NCBI GenBank assembly: GCA_937911045.1
Contig: CALEPX010000004.1
Coordinates: 17,899 to 81,898, forward strand
Source: an uncultured Fretibacterium sp.
GTDB lineage: Bacteria > Synergistota > Synergistia > Synergistales > Aminobacteriaceae
Direction: 5' to 3'
Length of the DNA: 64,000 nucleotides
Under the pieces are notes generated by a model. It was not told the DNA's origin. It ran no database searches and saw nothing but the letters and a program-made list of their open reading frames with translations. Made by a program: the position numbers and the translations under genes. How positions within the stretch are numbered: the first letter of the stretch is position 1; the number at the start of each line of letters is the position of its first letter. This document shows, piece by piece, positions 60,459 to 64,000 of this stretch.

Positions 60459-61022
60459 TTGCGTCCAAAAGTTCTTAATGTACCGAATATGTTAAGTCTT
60501 GTGAGAGTGTTTCTTGCTCCGTTAGTTTTGCTGTTCCTGTCGCTGAGAATTGACACGCCGATTCCGTTCTTGCAATCCGTGAGTTGGGGTGATGCTTTGG
60601 CTGCGTTCGTGTTCATAATTGCGGCAATAACTGATTCTCTTGATGGCTATATCGCACGGAAAAGACAACTCATTACAACTCTGGGAAAATTTATTGATCC
60701 GCTGGCTGATAAAGTTCTCGTGATTGCTGCAATGCTGGCTCTGATTGAATTAGGCAGAGTTCCGGCTTGGATCGTAATGGTAATTATCACACGTGAATTT
60801 GTCGTGACGGGGCTGAGGCTTGTAGCTGCTGCTGAGGGTGTTGTTATCGCAGCGTCAAAGGGCGGCAAACTTAAAACCGTCTGTCAAATAATCGCGCTAG
60901 TAATGCTAATTCTGAATATTCCCGGCGGAATGATCCTGATGTGGGTGGCGATGATCTTAACTGTCTGGTCAGGCATGGAATATCTGATCGACGGCAGCAA
61001 AATTCTCACGTCCGAAAATTAA
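60459..61022 (+). CDS. pgsA: CDP-diacylglycerol-glycerol-3-phosphate 3-phosphatidyltransferase
   Basis: Makes phosphatidylglycerol phosphate, the first committed step to phosphatidylglycerol and cardiolipin. The CDP-alcohol phosphatidyltransferase motif is complete: DSLDGYIARKRQLITTLGKF followed by IDPLADK. About five or six membrane helices. I place the start at TTG 60459 (187 residues, the usual length) because GGGGGA (60447-60452) lies 6 bases upstream and homologues begin at MRPKVLNVPNMLSLVR; the frame upstream to 60375 is not supported. The 3' end overlaps nth by 4 bases (convergent). Confidence 0.95.
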   Translation: MRPKVLNVPNMLSLVRVFLAPLVLLFLSLRIDTPIPFLQSVSWGDALAAFVFIIAAITDSLDGYIARKRQLITTLGKFIDPLADKVLVIAAMLALIELGRVPAWIVMVIITREFVVTGLRLVAAAEGVVIAASKGGKLKTVCQIIALVMLILNIPGGMILMWVAMILTVWSGMEYLIDGSKILTSEN

Positions 61023-61732
61023 CAAGTTCCGAAACTCTTGCAAATTTCACGCAGCACACAAATTTCGCAATCCGGCTTTCGCGAATGGCAGACTGCCCGA
61101 CCGTGTGCGATCATGTTCACGTGTCCGCCCAAACAGCGATTCTCCGGAACAAATTTCTCGAACAGGAGCGATATTTCATCAGCGTGAGTTTTCTCAGGAA
61201 CGATTCCTAAACGGCGAGTTATTCTGCTGACGTGCGTATCAACCGGAAAAGCCTTCATATTCAGGTCAAACAGCAACACACACGCCACGGTTTTTACGCC
61301 GATGCCTTTGAAATTTATCAGGTAATCCCAAGCTTGTGTGCGCGAAAATTTTGCGAGATTCTTCAGCGAATATTCCCCGAAGTCCTCGTGAATTTTGCGC
61401 AATATCTCGATTATGCGTGATGATTTCGTCGCCGCAAGCCCAGCGGATTTGATAATCTTTGCGAGTTCAGCTGCTCCAGAAAACACAATTTCCTGATAAT
61501 CAGCGTAATTCCTCTGCAAATTTTCGAACGCTGCGTCACGATTCTTGTCATTCGTATTCTGCGACAAAACCGTCAAGATTAATCCGTCAAGCGGCTCTGC
61601 GTGTCCAAGTTCCGGAGGATTAGCTTCGTTGTGATATTCCTGCTCCAACAGATCCAGAACCCGAAACAAAATTTCGCCCTCCCGATCAATTACGCTTTCA
61701 ATTTCAATCGAGAGGGTGCGATTCTTAATCAT
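61019..61732 (-). CDS. nth: Endonuclease III-family DNA glycosylase/AP lyase
   Basis: Base-excision repair enzyme removing oxidised pyrimidines. It has the helix-hairpin-helix FKGIGVKTVACVLLF with the catalytic Lys, followed by VDTHVSRI with the catalytic Asp, and a 4Fe-4S cluster signature C215-x6-C222-x2-C225-x5-C231. At 237 residues it is slightly longer than E. coli Nth. ATG overlaps the stop of the Lon-like gene (ATGA), so they are co-transcribed. Confidence 0.95.
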   Translation of the reverse strand: MIKNRTLSIEIESVIDREGEILFRVLDLLEQEYHNEANPPELGHAEPLDGLILTVLSQNTNDKNRDAAFENLQRNYADYQEIVFSGAAELAKIIKSAGLAATKSSRIIEILRKIHEDFGEYSLKNLAKFSRTQAWDYLINFKGIGVKTVACVLLFDLNMKAFPVDTHVSRITRRLGIVPEKTHADEISLLFEKFVPENRCLGGHVNMIAHGRAVCHSRKPDCEICVLREICKSFGTC

Positions 61733-64000
61733 GATTTCTTCTTGCGAGACTTGCCGCCGAATTTCTGCTCAAGCCTCATGCTGTCACGCAACATTTTTTT
61801 CAAACGCGCCTTCACTCGTCCATGAACTGAGCCTTCTGTGTACGATCCATCTTTGCGCGCACGTCCTGCACTCACGCCGGTCAATAACTCGATACCTTCA
61901 TCGATCCCATTCACAGCCCAAATCGAAAATTTCCCGGATTTCACAGCCTCGATTACTTCGGAATTAAGCATCAAGTGCCGAGCATTCGCCTGAGGAATCA
62001 TTACGCCCTGTTCGCCGGTTAAGCCTGAGAGCTTGCAGTATTCATAGAAACCCTCGATTTTCTCATTCACGCCGCCGATTGCTTGAACCGTTCCGAATTG
62101 ATCAACCGATCCTGTGACTGCGATTCCCTGTTTCAAAGGCAAACCCGACAACGCCGATAATAAGCAATACAATTCCGTCGATGATGCGCTGTCGCCTTCA
62201 ATGCCGCTGTAATTCTGCTCGAACGTAATATGCGCCGATAACGTCAACGGCATATCCTGAGCATATTTTCGTCCGAGATAACTCGATAAAATCATTAAGC
62301 CTTTATTATGAATAGGGCCTGTCATTTTAACTTCACGTTCGATATTAACAACGCCTTCCTGTCCCATAAAAACATTCGCTGTTATCCTCGAAGGGTGTCC
62401 GAACCTGTAATCGCCTAAATCAATAACACTAAGTCCGTTAATCTGTCCAACCTCTTCTCCTGAAGTATCAATGTAAATTACTCCGTCCTTAAATGCCCGT
62501 TCTAATTTATCCTTATATAAACCTGAACGGAAATTTTTATGTTGAATTGCTTTAATGACATCTTCACGTTTAACAATTTTTTTCGCATTTGCCCAAGCGT
62601 TTGATTCAGTTAATAATTCACGAAGCTTTCCGACTTCAACGGACATTAAATTTTGATCTTCAGCTTCTCTTCCTGACCACTCTATAATTTCCGATAGTGC
62701 TGAAGCGTCAAAAGGTTTGAGATTTTCACGTTTTATAAATTCAGCGATAAATCTCGCCATTTTTCGTTCGTTATCGGCGGTTCTGGGCATATCGTAATCA
62801 AAGCTCGCTTTAATCTTGAAGATTTTGTTAAATTCAGCGTCATAATATTGAAGCAATGAATAAATATACGGTGAACCTGTCATTATAATTTTCGTGTTGA
62901 TTTTTATTGCTGAAGGTCTTAACGAAGCTACGGGTAAAGCTCCGTATTGCTCACCGAGATTTTCAATTACAGCCTCGCCAGTCCTCATTAACCTTTTAAT
63001 CGACTCCCATGACATGAAATTCATCAAAACTTTTTCGGCGTCAAGAACTAAAAACCCTCCGTTAGCTTTGTGAAAAGCTCCTGCCAAAATCTTCTTGAAA
63101 TCCGTGTATAAATATCCCTGATGACTTTCATATTCAGTACGGCCTGATAAATTATAGTAAGTCGGATTGGTTTCCCATATTACAGGAGCGCCTTTTGAAG
63201 GATCGTTAATGACGAATAAATTCGCCTGATAACGTGTGAAATCAACTTCTGCGTTCTCCTCACGTGCAGCCGTAACAAATGCTCCCGAATTTTCAATGAC
63301 ATCTTCAGTCATTTTTGCGAACCAATTCAATAAAGGCTCATTGTCTTTATAATTTTCACAGACATCATTGAAACACGGAGTTATTGCGGTGCGGCAAATT
63401 TCTGCTTCAAGTTTTGCTAATTCTTCACGCAGTTTTTTCTCCATGTCTCTGATGTTTCGCATTCCTATCAAAGTTCTTTGTGAAATTTTTTCGCTTTGAG
63501 CCTGATAACGTTTTTGTTTTTTAGGGTCAAGAGCGTCATATTCTTCGGGCTTTATTTCACGCTGAATTTCTTTGCCGTCTTCATCTTTATCTTTAACTAA
63601 AGGGACATTGATAAATCCTTGAGGAGTTCTTTTGAGCGAGAAATTATTTTTGGCTGCCTTAGCTTTTAAGTCGTCCATAATTTCCCCTGCTTTCTCCTGA
63701 AATTCTTTAATCCTTGAGGCCTTAGCAGTTTCATATTGGCTTTGTTCAAAGGCTTTGCTGATTACGGTTTTTAATTCCTTTAATAACTCTTCAAGTTCAT
63801 CTGATAATTTTTTTCCCTGACCTGCTTTAACGGAAATTGCTAAAGGTTCGCCGGGCTTATCGAAATTGTATAAATATAACCAGTCGTCAGGAGCAGGTAA
63901 TTTTTCGGCCATGCTCTTTAGTCTCTCAAGAATATAACTCGTTCTTCCGCTGTCAGGCTGTCCTACAACAAAAATATTATAGCCTCGACCGTTCACAGTC
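61729..64000 (-). CDS. LonB-like ATP-dependent protease (COG1067), 5' end outside window
   Basis: AAA+ protease with C-terminal Lon (S16) domain. The frame is open to the window edge, so GTG 63996 is only the first possible start; homologues have more residues before GYNIFVVG. Walker A is GQPDSGRTS, with Arg for the usual Lys as in this family. A long coiled-coil insertion (about 70-215) follows, then Walker B-like GGFLVLDAEKVL. The S16 dyad is intact: Ser about residue 602 in EGDSASSTELY and Lys about 645 in NEKIEGF, 43 residues apart as in Lon. CpG frequency changes within the gene near 62280. Confidence 0.9.
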   Translation of the reverse strand, partial: TVNGRGYNIFVVGQPDSGRTSYILERLKSMAEKLPAPDDWLYLYNFDKPGEPLAISVKAGQGKKLSDELEELLKELKTVISKAFEQSQYETAKASRIKEFQEKAGEIMDDLKAKAAKNNFSLKRTPQGFINVPLVKDKDEDGKEIQREIKPEEYDALDPKKQKRYQAQSEKISQRTLIGMRNIRDMEKKLREELAKLEAEICRTAITPCFNDVCENYKDNEPLLNWFAKMTEDVIENSGAFVTAAREENAEVDFTRYQANLFVINDPSKGAPVIWETNPTYYNLSGRTEYESHQGYLYTDFKKILAGAFHKANGGFLVLDAEKVLMNFMSWESIKRLMRTGEAVIENLGEQYGALPVASLRPSAIKINTKIIMTGSPYIYSLLQYYDAEFNKIFKIKASFDYDMPRTADNERKMARFIAEFIKRENLKPFDASALSEIIEWSGREAEDQNLMSVEVGKLRELLTESNAWANAKKIVKREDVIKAIQHKNFRSGLYKDKLERAFKDGVIYIDTSGEEVGQINGLSVIDLGDYRFGHPSRITANVFMGQEGVVNIEREVKMTGPIHNKGLMILSSYLGRKYAQDMPLTLSAHITFEQNYSGIEGDSASSTELYCLLSALSGLPLKQGIAVTGSVDQFGTVQAIGGVNEKIEGFYEYCKLSGLTGEQGVMIPQANARHLMLNSEVIEAVKSGKFSIWAVNGIDEGIELLTGVSAGRARKDGSYTEGSVHGRVKARLKKMLRDSMRLEQKFGGKSRKKKS

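Overview
The window most likely comes from a member of the Synergistota (Synergistetes). The best evidence is two exported proteins (1-1530 and 41612-43276) that end in a Synergist-CTERM sorting tail: a Cys-x-Ala-Gly-Phe-Ser-Gly-Leu motif, a hydrophobic helix, then Arg/Lys. A Sec-exported binding protein without a lipobox, and outer-envelope style lipo- and Sel1 proteins, fit a diderm cell. The DNA is moderately AT-rich, uses TTG starts heavily behind strong Shine-Dalgarno sequences, and is gene-dense. There are no rRNA genes, no CRISPR array and no recognisable insertion sequence. One tRNA gene (Gln, anticodon TTG) is present.

Layout. 1-4.1 kb: end of a secreted Synerg-CTERM protein, then rny and its partner phosphodiesterase. 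4.2-6.4 kb (minus): rlmB-gltX. 6.4-13.0 kb (plus): an acidic unknown protein, larE, a DedA protein, a PfkB/ribokinase-like kinase, a Kef-type antiporter and an HD-GYP protein. 13.0-24.1 kb (minus): amino-acid permease, PAP2 phosphatase, a large lipoprotein with a Fur-like palindrome upstream, then the block ftsH, tRNA-Gln, glmU, prs, DUF362, permease. 24.2-25.2 kb: rlmN. 25.3-29.2 kb (minus): ylxM-ffh-rpsP-khpA-trmD-rplS, the usual SRP/ribosome operon but without rimM. 29.3-31.7 kb: a TrpB2-type enzyme and a beta-hydroxyacid dehydrogenase. 31.7-34.8 kb: mfd. 34.8-38.5 kb: an accessory block of unknown or envelope proteins, including a membrane-anchored DNA-binding candidate. 38.6-41.5 kb: hslV-hslU-codY. 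41.6-48.6 kb: major Synerg-CTERM protein, putP, ligA, lysS. 48.7-52.2 kb: a ribose/galactose-type ABC transporter. 52.4-60.2 kb (minus): an Mrp-type Na+/H+ antiporter operon interrupted by three extra genes. 60.4-64 kb: pgsA, nth and the 5'-truncated gene for a LonB-like protease.

How the genes work together. The window is mostly housekeeping: translation and RNA processing, protein quality control (FtsH, HslVU, Lon-like), DNA repair (Mfd, LigA, Nth), precursor synthesis (GlmU, Prs, PgsA) and cation-driven transport (PutP, Mrp, Kef-type) that suits an amino-acid-using anaerobe. CodY would tie nutrient state to transcription.

The most interesting locus is the insertion inside the Mrp operon (56812-58910). 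It encodes a Sel1 membrane protein, an Rpn-family PD-(D/E)XK nuclease with D64, E84 and Q86 in place, and a 72-residue protein. Within the nuclease gene a strong Shine-Dalgarno sits 8 nt before an in-frame ATG, predicting a separate 72-residue C-terminal product. This is the arrangement of nuclease with intragenic antitoxin described for E. coli Rpn proteins. The free-standing 72-residue ORF downstream ends in the same short helical motif as that predicted product, which suggests a second, unlinked inhibitor or tail.
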